A DNA stretch of 64,000 bases, from the NCBI GenBank assembly GCA_016709385.1, contig JADJMW010000004.1, forward strand, positions 124,001 through 188,000, written 5' to 3'. The notes under the pieces are model-generated. The model was not told the DNA's origin and searched no databases. It was given only the letters and a program-made list of their open reading frames with translations. This DNA comes from Candidatus Rubrivivax defluviihabitans. GTDB lineage: Bacteria > Pseudomonadota > Gammaproteobacteria > Burkholderiales > Burkholderiaceae_C. The translations under genes and the position numbers were made by a program. Shown one piece after another: positions 16,960 to 25,576 of this stretch. Numbering within the stretch: position 1 is the first letter of the stretch; the number at the start of each line of letters is the position of its first letter.

Positions 16960-19900
16960 CGGCGAGTTCGGCCAGCAGGGCGGCCGCTTCGCGCTGGTCG
17001 ATGTTGTCCGTCGCGGTCGGGAACGGCTGCAGGGCCTCGCGCAGCACAGGCACCGCGCCCGCCCTGTCGCCGACGGCCGCCAGCGCATGCGCCAGGCCCA
17101 GCGCGGCACGCAGCTCGAAGCGGCGCGCGCCCTGTTCGCGGGCGATCTCGATGGCGCGGCGCAGGTCGGCCTCGCCTTCCGCGGCGCCAGCGTTTGCCGA
17201 TGCGGCGCCGGCCTGCTGCAGCCGCCACTCGCCGCGGCGGCGGTAGAGCTCGGCGTCGTACCAGTGTTCACCATGCTGCTCGGCATGTGCGATGGCCCGG
17301 TCCACCGTTTCCAGCGCCTGCTCGTTATGGCCCGCCGCGTGGTGGGCCTCGGCCAGCCCGCCGAGGAAGAAGACGATGTTCAGCTCCGCGCCCGAAGCCT
17401 GCCAGGCCGGCAGCGTGCCGCCGACCAGTGCCAGGGCCTGCGGCGCGTCGCCGAGCCCGGCCTGGGCGACACCCAGTTGCATGGCACCGGCGGCCAGCCA
17501 GCCGTCGAAGCCGTGACGCTGCGAGATCTCCATCGCCCGCCCGGCATGTTCGGCGGCACCCGCGAAATTTCGGTCCTGGCTCTCGAACATCGCGGCCCAG
17601 GTGTAGGCAAAGGCCAGATCGAAGGGACGCTCCAGCGCCTCGGCCGTGGCGATGGCATCCTGCATCTGCTCTGCGGCGGCTGCCCGGTCGCCCTGGATCA
17701 GGGTGAGCACCGCCAGCAGGCTCAAGCTGGCCACCAGCGGGTCCTGCGGCGTGGGGTAGGCAAAACGTCCGGCGGCGGTGCTGCGGTAGGTCTGCACGGC
17801 CTGGCCCAGCGCCTCGCGGGCGCGCGTCAGGTCGCCGAAGTTGCCCTGGGCGTAGCCTTCCATCACGCAGGCTTCGACGAGAAACTCAGGGCGCTGCGTC
17901 TCCTGCGCCAGGCGCACGCATTGCGCCGACAGCTCGTGCGCGGTCTTCGCGTCGGCGCGCACGATATACAGCGCGCACAGCCCGCGCAGCACCCAGAACA
18001 GCTCGTCGGGGTCGCCCACGAGCTGGCACAGCTCGCGCGCACGCTGGTTGCTGGCTTCCACCTCGGGCGCGGCGAAACCGCGCGTGGCGGCCAGGCTCAT
18101 GCCCAGGTGCACGTTCAGGCGAAGTTCGAGCCGGTGGCGAAGGTCGTCGTCCTTCATCGCGGCAGCCAGGCGCAGGCCTTCGCGGAAATGCTTGCAGGCC
18201 TCGACATGCGCCGCGCCGGCGCTGGCCTGCAGCCCGGCGGCGAGCCGGTAGGGCACGGCCTTGTCGGGCTGGTCGGCCTCGGTGAAGTGATGCGCCAGCA
18301 GTTCGGGGCTGCGCTGCGCCAGCTCGGCATCGGCTTGCAGAACCTGCGCGATGCGCGCGTGCAGGCGCTGCCGGCGCGGGCGCAGCATGGTGGTGTAGGC
18401 GGCGTCCTGGATCAGCGCATGCTTGAAGCTGTACACCGCGTCGGGCGGCAGCCCACGGCTGTGGATCAGGCCGGCGTCGGTCAGGCGCGCCAGCGAGTGG
18501 TTCAATTCGACCGGGTCCAGCGACAGCACGGCCGCCAGCGTGGCGTGGGCAAACTCGCGCCCGATCGCCGCACCCGCCTGCGCCACCTCCTTGACCACCG
18601 ACAGGCGGTCCAGCCGCGCCAGCAGCGAATCGTGCAGAGTGCTCGGCACCGCCATCGAGCGCATCGGGCCGGTGAGCACGAAACGCTCGGACTCCTCGCT
18701 CACCAGGCCCGACTCCAGCATCGCCTTGGTCAGTTCCTCCACGTAGAGCGGGATGCCGTCGCTCTTGACCAGGATGTGCTCCAGGATCTCGGGGGGCAGG
18801 GTCTTGCCGCCCGCGTGCTGCGCCACGATGCTGGCGCGGTGGTGGCGCTTGAGCGGGCCCAGCTCCACCGTCAGCGCGTGCGGCAGTTCGGCCCAGGGCG
18901 GCTCGAATTCGGGCCGGGCGGTGGCCAGCACCATGACACGCGAGGCCACGATGCCCTCGGCCAGCCGCTGCAGCAGGCTCAGCGTGGTGGGGTCGGCCCA
19001 GTGCAGGTCCTCGAACAGGACCAGCAGCGGGCGCTCGCGCGACAGCGCGACGAAGATCGACAGCAACGCGCGCAAGGTCAGTTCGCGCTGGCGTTCCGGG
19101 CTGTCGCCGCTGGCCGGGTAGCGGCCCGCCGTGGGCACCGACAGCAGCGCGGCGAAATACGGCATCGCCGCGGCCAGTTCGTCGGGCGGCAGCCCGGCCA
19201 TCAGCAGCCGCGACAGCTTGTCCAGGCGCTCATCGGAGGTGTCGTTTTCGGCAAAGCCGGCGCCATGGCGGATCTGGCTGATCACCGGGTACAGCGCGGT
19301 ATTCTGGAACTGCTCGGAACAGAAGTAGCGCAGCAGCAAGAGCGGTTGTGCGCCAGCGGCCTGGCGCACGGCCTCGGCCAGGCGGGATTTGCCCAGCCCG
19401 GCGTCGCCGCGCAGCGTGACCATGCGCCCCTCGCCGGCACGGGCCAGCCGCCAGCAATCCATCAGTGCGGGAAACTCGATCTCGCGGCCGACCATGGGGG
19501 GCAGGGTCAGCTCGCCGCCGTCACCCAGCGAAGCCGCTTCGTCGGAGCGTTCGCAGCGCACGCGCCAGACCGGTACCGCCTCGGCAAAACCCTTGAGCAC
19601 TTGCGGCCCCAGGTCCTGGCAGTCGAAGCGGCGGCCGAGCAGCCGGTGCGTGCCGGCGGAGACGACCACCTGGCCGGGCAGCGCCAGCGACTGCAGCCGT
19701 GCGGCCAGGTTGGGCGTGCTGCCGACCACGGCTTCCTCGCGCGACGCGCCCTGGCCGATGACGTCACCGACCACCACGGTGCCGGTGGCGATGCCCACGC
19801 GCACGCGCAGCCGCACGCCGCCGGGCAGGGCCTCCAGCGCCGCCACTTCGGTGGCCAGTTCGAGGCCGGCCCGCACGGCGCGCCAGGCGTCGTCCTCGTG

Positions 19901-20332
19901 CGCCCGCGGGTAGCCGAACAGGGTGAGGATGCCGTCGCCCATGTAGCTGTTCACGAAGCCCTGATGGCGTGTGATGACGCGGCCGGCGCTGTCCTGGAAG
20001 GCGCGCAGCACGGTGCGCAGTTCCTCGGGGTCGAGCGCATTCGACAGGCTCGTCGAGTCGGCGAGGTCGCAGAACATGACCGTGATCTGGCGCCGCTCGG
20101 CCTCGGCCTGGTTCGGCGCGGGGGCGGGTGCAGGTTGCGGGCCGGGCGCGTGCCACACCAGCACCACGCCGTCCTCGTCGCGCGCCACGCGCTGGCCCAG
20201 GATCAGTTCCTGCTTCAGGTCCTCCAGGCCCTGTTCGTCGAGCCCGAACTGGCGCCTGAGCGCGGCGTAGGTGATGCGGTGCCTGCGGCTGAGCAGGTCG
20301 ATCGCGGCATCCAGGAGTTGTTCGAAGGTCAT
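16955..20332 (-). CDS. class III adenylate/guanylate cyclase fused to AAA ATPase and TPR domains
   Basis: Large regulator of 1125 residues. An N-terminal helix region (MTFEQLLDAAIDLL, RRQFGLDEQGLEDLKQEL) is followed by a class III cyclase domain with metal-binding Asp 89 in VMFCDLADST and Asp 133 in YMGDGILTLFG, then an AAA/AfsR-like ATPase (Walker A GDAGLGKSRL near residue 310, LLVLFEDLHWADP as Walker B) and C-terminal TPR repeats. Such proteins make cAMP or cGMP in response to unknown signals. The ATG at 20332 matches the family start; a GTG ten codons upstream is also open. No ligand or partner is evident nearby. Confidence 0.9.
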   Translation of the reverse strand: MTFEQLLDAAIDLLSRRHRITYAALRRQFGLDEQGLEDLKQELILGQRVARDEDGVVLVWHAPGPQPAPAPAPNQAEAERRQITVMFCDLADSTSLSNALDPEELRTVLRAFQDSAGRVITRHQGFVNSYMGDGILTLFGYPRAHEDDAWRAVRAGLELATEVAALEALPGGVRLRVRVGIATGTVVVGDVIGQGASREEAVVGSTPNLAARLQSLALPGQVVVSAGTHRLLGRRFDCQDLGPQVLKGFAEAVPVWRVRCERSDEAASLGDGGELTLPPMVGREIEFPALMDCWRLARAGEGRMVTLRGDAGLGKSRLAEAVRQAAGAQPLLLLRYFCSEQFQNTALYPVISQIRHGAGFAENDTSDERLDKLSRLLMAGLPPDELAAAMPYFAALLSVPTAGRYPASGDSPERQRELTLRALLSIFVALSRERPLLVLFEDLHWADPTTLSLLQRLAEGIVASRVMVLATARPEFEPPWAELPHALTVELGPLKRHHRASIVAQHAGGKTLPPEILEHILVKSDGIPLYVEELTKAMLESGLVSEESERFVLTGPMRSMAVPSTLHDSLLARLDRLSVVKEVAQAGAAIGREFAHATLAAVLSLDPVELNHSLARLTDAGLIHSRGLPPDAVYSFKHALIQDAAYTTMLRPRRQRLHARIAQVLQADAELAQRSPELLAHHFTEADQPDKAVPYRLAAGLQASAGAAHVEACKHFREGLRLAAAMKDDDLRHRLELRLNVHLGMSLAATRGFAAPEVEASNQRARELCQLVGDPDELFWVLRGLCALYIVRADAKTAHELSAQCVRLAQETQRPEFLVEACVMEGYAQGNFGDLTRAREALGQAVQTYRSTAAGRFAYPTPQDPLVASLSLLAVLTLIQGDRAAAAEQMQDAIATAEALERPFDLAFAYTWAAMFESQDRNFAGAAEHAGRAMEISQRHGFDGWLAAGAMQLGVAQAGLGDAPQALALVGGTLPAWQASGAELNIVFFLGGLAEAHHAAGHNEQALETVDRAIAHAEQHGEHWYDAELYRRRGEWRLQQAGAASANAGAAEGEADLRRAIEIAREQGARRFELRAALGLAHALAAVGDRAGAVPVLREALQPFPTATDNIDQREAAALLAELAA

Positions 20333-20460
20333 GCCCAGGCTGAAACAGGGGTGCGCCGGCACGGGTCCGCGCTGGTCTTGTCGGCAGGAAGGGTCAGGCT
20401 ACCACGGCAGCGAGCTGCCAGCCGGGTTCTTTGGCCCCCGGCGGCGCGGCCGACGGTTCG

Positions 20461-21198
20461 TCAGCCCGGATCGACGTCGAGTTCGGGATAACGGCGGAAG
20501 ATGCCTTGCTCGTTGAACGGCAGCCGCCGTTCGCTGCGCAGGTAGGCGGCCACCCGGGGCAGGGCGGCCACGCGGTCGTGCAAGGCTACGACCGCAGGCG
20601 TGCGTGCCAGTGCGCGCTGCGCCGCGTTCGGGAAGGCGTAACGAAGCCCCTCGATCATCTGGAACAGCGACAGATCCGCGTAGCTCAGCCTGCCGCCGAC
20701 CAGATGCCGTGGCCCGGCGGGGTTGCGTGCAAGGATCTCTTCGAACCACTGCAGGTATTTGGGCAGGCGGGTGGCGCAGAACTCGCGCGCCCGGCGCAAG
20801 GCCTCGGGCCTCTGGTCCTCGTAGTACAGGCTGCTGCCCACCGGATGGTGGGTATCGTGCGCCTCGGCCACCATGTCGGCGATGGTGAGCTGGATCTGCT
20901 GCGTCCAGACGCGGGCGCGCTCGCTGCGCGCCACCAGCTTCAAGGTCGGCGCCAGGTACTGCAGGATCAGCGCCGTCTGCCCCACCAGCACGTCGCCGTC
21001 CTTCAGGAAGGGCGGGGCGAAGGGCGGCTGCGTCTGCGTGCGGTCCTCCATGCAACGCAGCAGGGCCGGCAGACCCTGACCCGCGTCTTCGGCGCCGCGG
21101 GCCACGTCCACGTAGGGTGCGCCGGCCGCTTCGAGCGCCAGCCGCACGAATTCGCCGCGGCCCTGGATGGTGGGCCAGTAGTGCAGTTCGTAGGCCAT
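20461..21198 (-). CDS. glutathione S-transferase family protein
   Basis: Cytosolic protein of 245 residues with the two-domain GST fold. An N-terminal thioredoxin-like part (YELHYWPTIQGRGEFVRLALEAAG, shown here in overlapping pieces YELHYWPTIQG and RGEFVRLALE) contains the usual FLKDGDVLVGQTALILQYL segment that binds glutathione. An all-helical C-terminal domain includes LSYADLSLFQMIEGLRYAFP. It probably conjugates glutathione to electrophiles; the substrate is unknown. It is separated by 128 bp from the cyclase gene and diverges from the thermostable-hemolysin operon. Confidence 0.88.
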   Translation of the reverse strand: MAYELHYWPTIQGRGEFVRLALEAAGAPYVDVARGAEDAGQGLPALLRCMEDRTQTQPPFAPPFLKDGDVLVGQTALILQYLAPTLKLVARSERARVWTQQIQLTIADMVAEAHDTHHPVGSSLYYEDQRPEALRRAREFCATRLPKYLQWFEEILARNPAGPRHLVGGRLSYADLSLFQMIEGLRYAFPNAAQRALARTPAVVALHDRVAALPRVAAYLRSERRLPFNEQGIFRRYPELDVDPG

Positions 21199-21373
21199 GG
21201 GACGACTGTAGCGTCTGTGGGCGCAAACGGCCCGCGTCAGGTGCGGCCCTGTGCAGCGCCGCGCCCCGCCGGCTTGGCGCTGGCGCCCGCTTAATGCGCC
21301 CTTAATCGAGGGCTTGCAGCATCGGGTTCATCGAAGCGGGTCTCGTGCCCACGCTGCGCCCGAAGGAATCTGC

Positions 21374-22009
21374 ATGCTCGCCCTGTGTCCCACGCCCCGT
21401 GAAGCGGTTGCAAGTCAAATCCGCTGCCCTGACGCCAGGTCCAGCCTGCGCTTGCATGGGCCTGGTGATGCGGGTCGGGGCGAAGTGGAGCGTTTCATCG
21501 CCGTTGTCTACCGCGAACGCCACGGTGCCGACGTGCGGCACTTCGCCCACACGCTGGTGAGCCTGCGCGACGGGGCCGGTGAGCTGGTGGCGGCCGCTGG
21601 CTATCGCGCGGCCGACCAGGCGCCGCTGTTCCTGGAGCGCTACCTCGGCGCACCGGTCGAGACGCGACTGGCCGACACGGCGGGTCTCGCGCCCGCGCGC
21701 TCGCGCATCGTCGAAGTCGGCCATCTGGCCGCCAGCCGCGCCGGCGAAGGCCGGCGGCTGGTGCTGCTGCTCGGCCCGCATCTCGCGGCCCTCGGCTTCC
21801 ATTGGGTCGTGAGCACGCTGACCGAAGAACTGCGGCATCTCTTCATGCGGCTGGGTATCGCGCCGCTGGCCCTGGGTGTGGCCGACCCGGCCGTGCTCGG
21901 CGCCGAGGCGGTGCACTGGGGCAGCTATTACGACCACAGGCCGGTGGTGCTGGCCGGCCAGATCGACCTGGCGCTGAAGGCCCTGGCGCGGCGCGGGGCG
22001 CTGGCATGA
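21374..22009 (+). CDS. thermostable hemolysin family protein (T_hemolysin)
   Basis: Protein of 211 residues, the usual length of the thermostable hemolysin family first named in Vibrio. Family traits are RHFAHTLVSLRDGAGELVA, AAGYRAADQAPLFLERYL and RIVEVGHLAA. No signal peptide is seen. The name comes from one toxin; in most bacteria the family sits, as here, beside an AMP ligase and an SDR, so I suspect a metabolic (acyl-transfer-like) role, by inference. The ATG has GAAGGA at good spacing. It heads a five-gene operon with ATGA overlaps throughout. Confidence 0.82.
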   Translation: MLALCPTPREAVASQIRCPDARSSLRLHGPGDAGRGEVERFIAVVYRERHGADVRHFAHTLVSLRDGAGELVAAAGYRAADQAPLFLERYLGAPVETRLADTAGLAPARSRIVEVGHLAASRAGEGRRLVLLLGPHLAALGFHWVVSTLTEELRHLFMRLGIAPLALGVADPAVLGAEAVHWGSYYDHRPVVLAGQIDLALKALARRGALA

Positions 22010-23472
22010 GGCCGGCGCTGGAAGATGGCCAGCGCCGCTGGCAGCGCAACGAGGTCGACGCCGCGGTGGCCGACGCCGCGCTCATGCTGCGTGACACCGG
22101 AACCCGCGTGTTGGCCACGCTGCTGGACAACACGCCGGCCTTCGTGGTCCTGGACGAGGCGCTGCTGAACGGCAGCCAGGTGCACGTTCCGCTGCCGCTG
22201 TTCTTCACGCCGGCGCAGATGCAGCACGCTTTGCAGGCGTCGGGCGTGGATATGCTGCTGACGAGCCCGGCGCAGGCGGCACGCTGGCCCGGGCTGGCCT
22301 GGCTGCCCGTCACCGTCGCGGGCGAAGCGCTGATGCGCGCGCGGCTGCGCAGCGCCCCCGTGGCGCTGCCGCCCGGCACGGCCAAGATCAGCTTCACCTC
22401 GGGCACCACGGGTGCACCCAAGGGCGTGTGCCTGAGCGGCGAGGCGATGCGGCGCGTCGCCGCGGGGCTGGTCCAGGCGATGGCGCCGCTGGACATCCAG
22501 CGCCATCTGAACGCGCTGCCGTTTTCGGTGCTGCTGGAGAATATCGCCGGCCTGATGGCGCCGCGCCTTCACGGCGCCACCGTGGTGACGCTGCCGCTGC
22601 GGCAGGTCGGCCTGGAGGGCTCGTCGAGCTTCGACGCGGCGCGTTTTCACGCCACCGTGCAGCAGCAGCAGCCGCACAGCCTGATCCTGCTGCCGCAGAT
22701 GCTGCGCGCCTGGTGCGGCCACCTGGGGCAGAGTGGCCAGCGCGCCCCGGTGTCGCTGAAGCTGGTGGCGGTGGGCGGGGCCGCCGTCGGCGCGCCGCTG
22801 ATCCACGCCGCGCAGGCGCTGGGCATCCCGGCTTGCGAAGGCTACGGTCTGTCGGAAGGGGCTTCGGTGCAGACGCTGAACCTGCCGGCCCCGGCCGGTG
22901 CGGCCCGTGCCGGCAGCGCCGGCCGTGCACTGCCGCATGTGCGGCTGCGCGTCGCCGCCGACGGTGAAGTGCAGATCGCGGGCAGCCTGTTCAGCGGCTA
23001 CCTCGGCGACACGACGCCGGTGCCCGAGTGGTGGCCCACCGGCGACCTGGGCCGCATCGACGACGACGGTTTCGTGCACCTGCTGGGCCGCAAGACACAG
23101 GTTCTGATCACGTCTTTCGGCCGCAATGTCTCGCCCGAATGGGTCGAGACCGCGCTGCACAGCCAGCCGGCCGTGCGGCAGGCGGTGGTCTTCGGCGACG
23201 GCATGCCGGCACTTTCTGCCGTGCTGTGGCCAATGCTGGCGGGCAGCACCGACGCTGCGCTGCAAGCCGCCGTAGACCAGACCAACGCCGCGCTGCCCGA
23301 CTACGCCCGCATTGGCCGCTGGACGCGTGGCCGGGCGGACTTCAGCGCCGGCACCGGCATGGCCACCGCCAACGGCCGGCCTCGGCGCGCAGCCATCTGG
23401 CAGTCCCATGCCGATGCACTGGACACCGCCCTCGAACCCTCGAATCCACCTCAACCCGAACCCTGCTCATGA
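22006..23472 (+). CDS. AMP-binding (acyl-CoA synthetase-like) enzyme
   Basis: ANL-superfamily adenylate-forming enzyme of 488 residues that should activate a carboxylic acid with ATP. Visible motifs are the phosphate loop FTSGTTGAPKGVCLS, GYGLSEGASVQT, the ATP ribose Asp in WPTGDLGRIDDDG and GRKTQVLITSFGRNVSPEWVE. In the last core motif the usual NGK is NGR (TANGRPRR), so the catalytic lysine of the adenylation step appears to be arginine. It overlaps its neighbours by ATGA on both sides. The acid it uses, and whether it goes to CoA, is not known. Confidence 0.88.
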   Translation: MRPALEDGQRRWQRNEVDAAVADAALMLRDTGTRVLATLLDNTPAFVVLDEALLNGSQVHVPLPLFFTPAQMQHALQASGVDMLLTSPAQAARWPGLAWLPVTVAGEALMRARLRSAPVALPPGTAKISFTSGTTGAPKGVCLSGEAMRRVAAGLVQAMAPLDIQRHLNALPFSVLLENIAGLMAPRLHGATVVTLPLRQVGLEGSSSFDAARFHATVQQQQPHSLILLPQMLRAWCGHLGQSGQRAPVSLKLVAVGGAAVGAPLIHAAQALGIPACEGYGLSEGASVQTLNLPAPAGAARAGSAGRALPHVRLRVAADGEVQIAGSLFSGYLGDTTPVPEWWPTGDLGRIDDDGFVHLLGRKTQVLITSFGRNVSPEWVETALHSQPAVRQAVVFGDGMPALSAVLWPMLAGSTDAALQAAVDQTNAALPDYARIGRWTRGRADFSAGTGMATANGRPRRAAIWQSHADALDTALEPSNPPQPEPCS

Positions 23473-24158
23473 ACTTCTACAACCATCTGCTCGAACAGAC
23501 CGCCACCGCCCGCCAGGGTCTGCTGGCCACCCCCATCATCCAGGGCGCCTTGCGCGGCGAAGTGTCGCTGCCCAGCTACGTGTCCTTCCTGCGCGAGGCC
23601 TTCCACCACGTGCGGCACACGGTGCCGCTGCTGCAGGCCATGAAGGCCGCGCTGCGACCGCAGCATGCGTGGCTGCACGGTGCGCTGGACGAGTACATCG
23701 AGGAAGAAGCCGGGCACGACGAGTGGATCCTCGACGACATCCGCGCCTGCGGCGAGGATGCCGAGGCGGTTCGCCATGGCGCTCCAGGGCACGCCACCGA
23801 GGTCATGGTGGCTTTCGCCTACGACACCATCGCGCGCGGCAATCCGCTGGGCTTCTTCGGCATGGTGCACGTGCTCGAGGGCACCAGCGTGTCGCTGGCG
23901 CTGCTGGCGGCCGACGCGATCCAGCGGCCGCTGGCGCTGCCCGACGCGGCCTTCAGCTACCTGCGCTCGCACGGCACGTTGGACCAGCAACATACGGCGC
24001 ATTTCGCGCGGCTGATGGACCGCATCGACGATGCGCAGGACCAGGCCGCCATCGTGCATGGCGCGCGTGCCTTCTACCGCCTCTACGGCGACGTCTTCCG
24101 CAGCCTGCCGCTGCCGCTGCCGCAGGTCCAGCGCCAGTCCGCCGAGGCGCTGGCATGA
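23469..24158 (+). CDS. haem-oxygenase-like diiron oxidase (TenA/HDO family)
   Basis: All-helical protein of 229 residues of the haem-oxygenase-like fold. Likely metal ligands are Glu 80 and His 83 in EEEAGHDEW, Glu 137 in HVLEGTS, and Asp 172, His 175 and/or His 178 in LDQQHTAHF. Family members include iron-dependent oxidases acting on fatty acids or amino acid derivatives, such as UndA, as well as TenA thiaminases. The histidines and acids fit a diiron site rather than TenA, which lacks metal. Between an AMP ligase and an SDR it could oxidise the activated or released acid; this is inference. Confidence 0.78.
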   Translation: MNFYNHLLEQTATARQGLLATPIIQGALRGEVSLPSYVSFLREAFHHVRHTVPLLQAMKAALRPQHAWLHGALDEYIEEEAGHDEWILDDIRACGEDAEAVRHGAPGHATEVMVAFAYDTIARGNPLGFFGMVHVLEGTSVSLALLAADAIQRPLALPDAAFSYLRSHGTLDQQHTAHFARLMDRIDDAQDQAAIVHGARAFYRLYGDVFRSLPLPLPQVQRQSAEALA

Positions 24159-24940
24159 AGGCCACCGACGCGCGCGTGCTGCTCACCGGGGCCAGCGGCG
24201 GCATCGGCCAGGCCATGGCACAGACCCTGCGACAGGCCGGCGCCCACGTGATGGGGATCGGCCGTGCCGCGGCTCCGACCGCAGCCGGCACCGACTGGGT
24301 GCAGGCGGACCTGACCACCGCAGAGGGGCAGACCGCCGTAGGCGAAGCCGCTGCCGCCTGGGGAGCGAACGTGCTGGTGCACGCCGCCGGGCTGCCTTGC
24401 TTCGGGCCGCTGGGTGCGGTGCCGCCGGCGCAGGTGCAAGCCGTGCTGCAGGCCAACCTGCTGGCGCCCCTGCTGCTGACGCAGCGCCTGCTGCCGCAAC
24501 TGCTGCGCCAGCCGCGTGCGCAGATCGTCTTCGTGGGCTCGGCGCTGGGCCGCATCGGCCTGCCCGGCTTCAGCGTCTACGGCGCGAGCAAGGCCGGCCT
24601 GCACGGATTTGCCGAGGCGCTGCGGCGCGAACTGGACGGCACGCCGGTGCGTGTGCAGATCTTGGGCCCGCGCAGCACGCGCACCGGCTTCAACGACGCC
24701 ACGGTCGAGGCCTACAACCGGGCCACCGGCACGGCGATGGACCGCCCCGAGCTTGTCGCCGCGGCGCTGCTGCAACTGATCGAAAGCGAAGCCGCGGAGC
24801 GTTTCCTCGGCTTCCCCGAACGCCTGGCCGTGCGCCTGAACGGCGTGCTCGGCGCACTGCTGGACGGCAGCTTCGTCAAACATCGCCGCAGCCTGCCCGC
24901 CGCGCCCCTGCAACCCGCCTCAGAAGGAACACCCTCATGA
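24155..24940 (+). CDS. short-chain dehydrogenase/reductase
   Basis: Classical SDR of 261 residues. It has the cofactor loop LLTGASGGIGQAMAQ, the HAAG strand, catalytic Ser in FVGSALGRIG and the YxxxK pair in YGASKAGLHGFAE. GIGRAA after the second strand (Gly-Arg) suggests NADP(H). The C-terminal 60 residues form a basic and hydrophobic extension (RLAVRLNGVLGALLDG), possibly membrane-associating, as in acyl-group reductases. It overlaps the diiron gene before it and the TPR gene after it by ATGA, so it belongs to the same pathway. The substrate is unknown. Confidence 0.88.
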   Translation: MKATDARVLLTGASGGIGQAMAQTLRQAGAHVMGIGRAAAPTAAGTDWVQADLTTAEGQTAVGEAAAAWGANVLVHAAGLPCFGPLGAVPPAQVQAVLQANLLAPLLLTQRLLPQLLRQPRAQIVFVGSALGRIGLPGFSVYGASKAGLHGFAEALRRELDGTPVRVQILGPRSTRTGFNDATVEAYNRATGTAMDRPELVAAALLQLIESEAAERFLGFPERLAVRLNGVLGALLDGSFVKHRRSLPAAPLQPASEGTPS

Positions 24941-25576
24941 AAACGCTTCTTGCCAGCCTGCTGGCCCTGACCTGCTTCCTGCCGCCGGCCACCCTGGCCG
25001 CGCCGGTCGACGACGCCGTCACCGAACTGCAACGCGACTGGGAGGTGATCCGCTATCAGACGCCGGCGGCCGAACGCGAGAAGCGCTTCGAGGCCGCTGG
25101 CCACGAGGGCCCACCAGGCCAGCGAAAGCTTCCCCGGGCGCAGCGAGCCGCTGGTGTGGGAAGGCATCGTCGTCAGTTCGCTGGCAGGCGAGAAGGGCGG
25201 CCTGGGCGCGCTGGGCCTGGTCAAGCAAGCCAAGGTCATCTACGAACGCGCCATCGGCATCGACGGCGGCGCACTGGAGGGTTCGGCCTACAACAGCCTG
25301 GGCGTGCTGTACTACAAGGTGCCGGGCTGGCCCGTGGGCTTCGGCGACAAGGCCAAGGCCAAGGAGTTGCTGCTCAAGGCGCTGGCCCTCAACCCGAAGG
25401 GCATCGACCCCAATTTCTTCTACGGCGAGTACCTCGTCGAGACCGGCCATGCCGACGAGGCCGTGGTCTACCTGGAGCGAGCGCTGCAAGCCCCGCCGCG
25501 GGCCGGCCGCCAGATCGCCGACACCGGTCGGCGCGAGGAGGTCCGCGCGCTGCTGGCCAAGCTCAAGTCGCACTGA
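24937..25576 (+). pseudogene. secreted TPR protein, broken by a +1 frameshift
   Basis: The frame that starts at the ATGA overlap encodes a clear signal peptide (MKTLLASLLALTCFLPPATL, then AAP) and DDAVTELQRDWEVIRYQTP, then leaves the coding pattern near 25100. The next frame continues the protein with LATRAHQASESFPG, PLVWEGIVVSSLAGEKGG and TPR-like helices (SAYNSLGVLYYKVPGWP, AVVYLERALQAPP) to the stop at 25576. The total is 640 nt, so removing one base restores 212 residues. The intact family is a periplasmic TPR protein. Whether the shift is real or a sequencing error is open. The last 14 bp overlap the convergent kinase gene. Confidence 0.7.
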
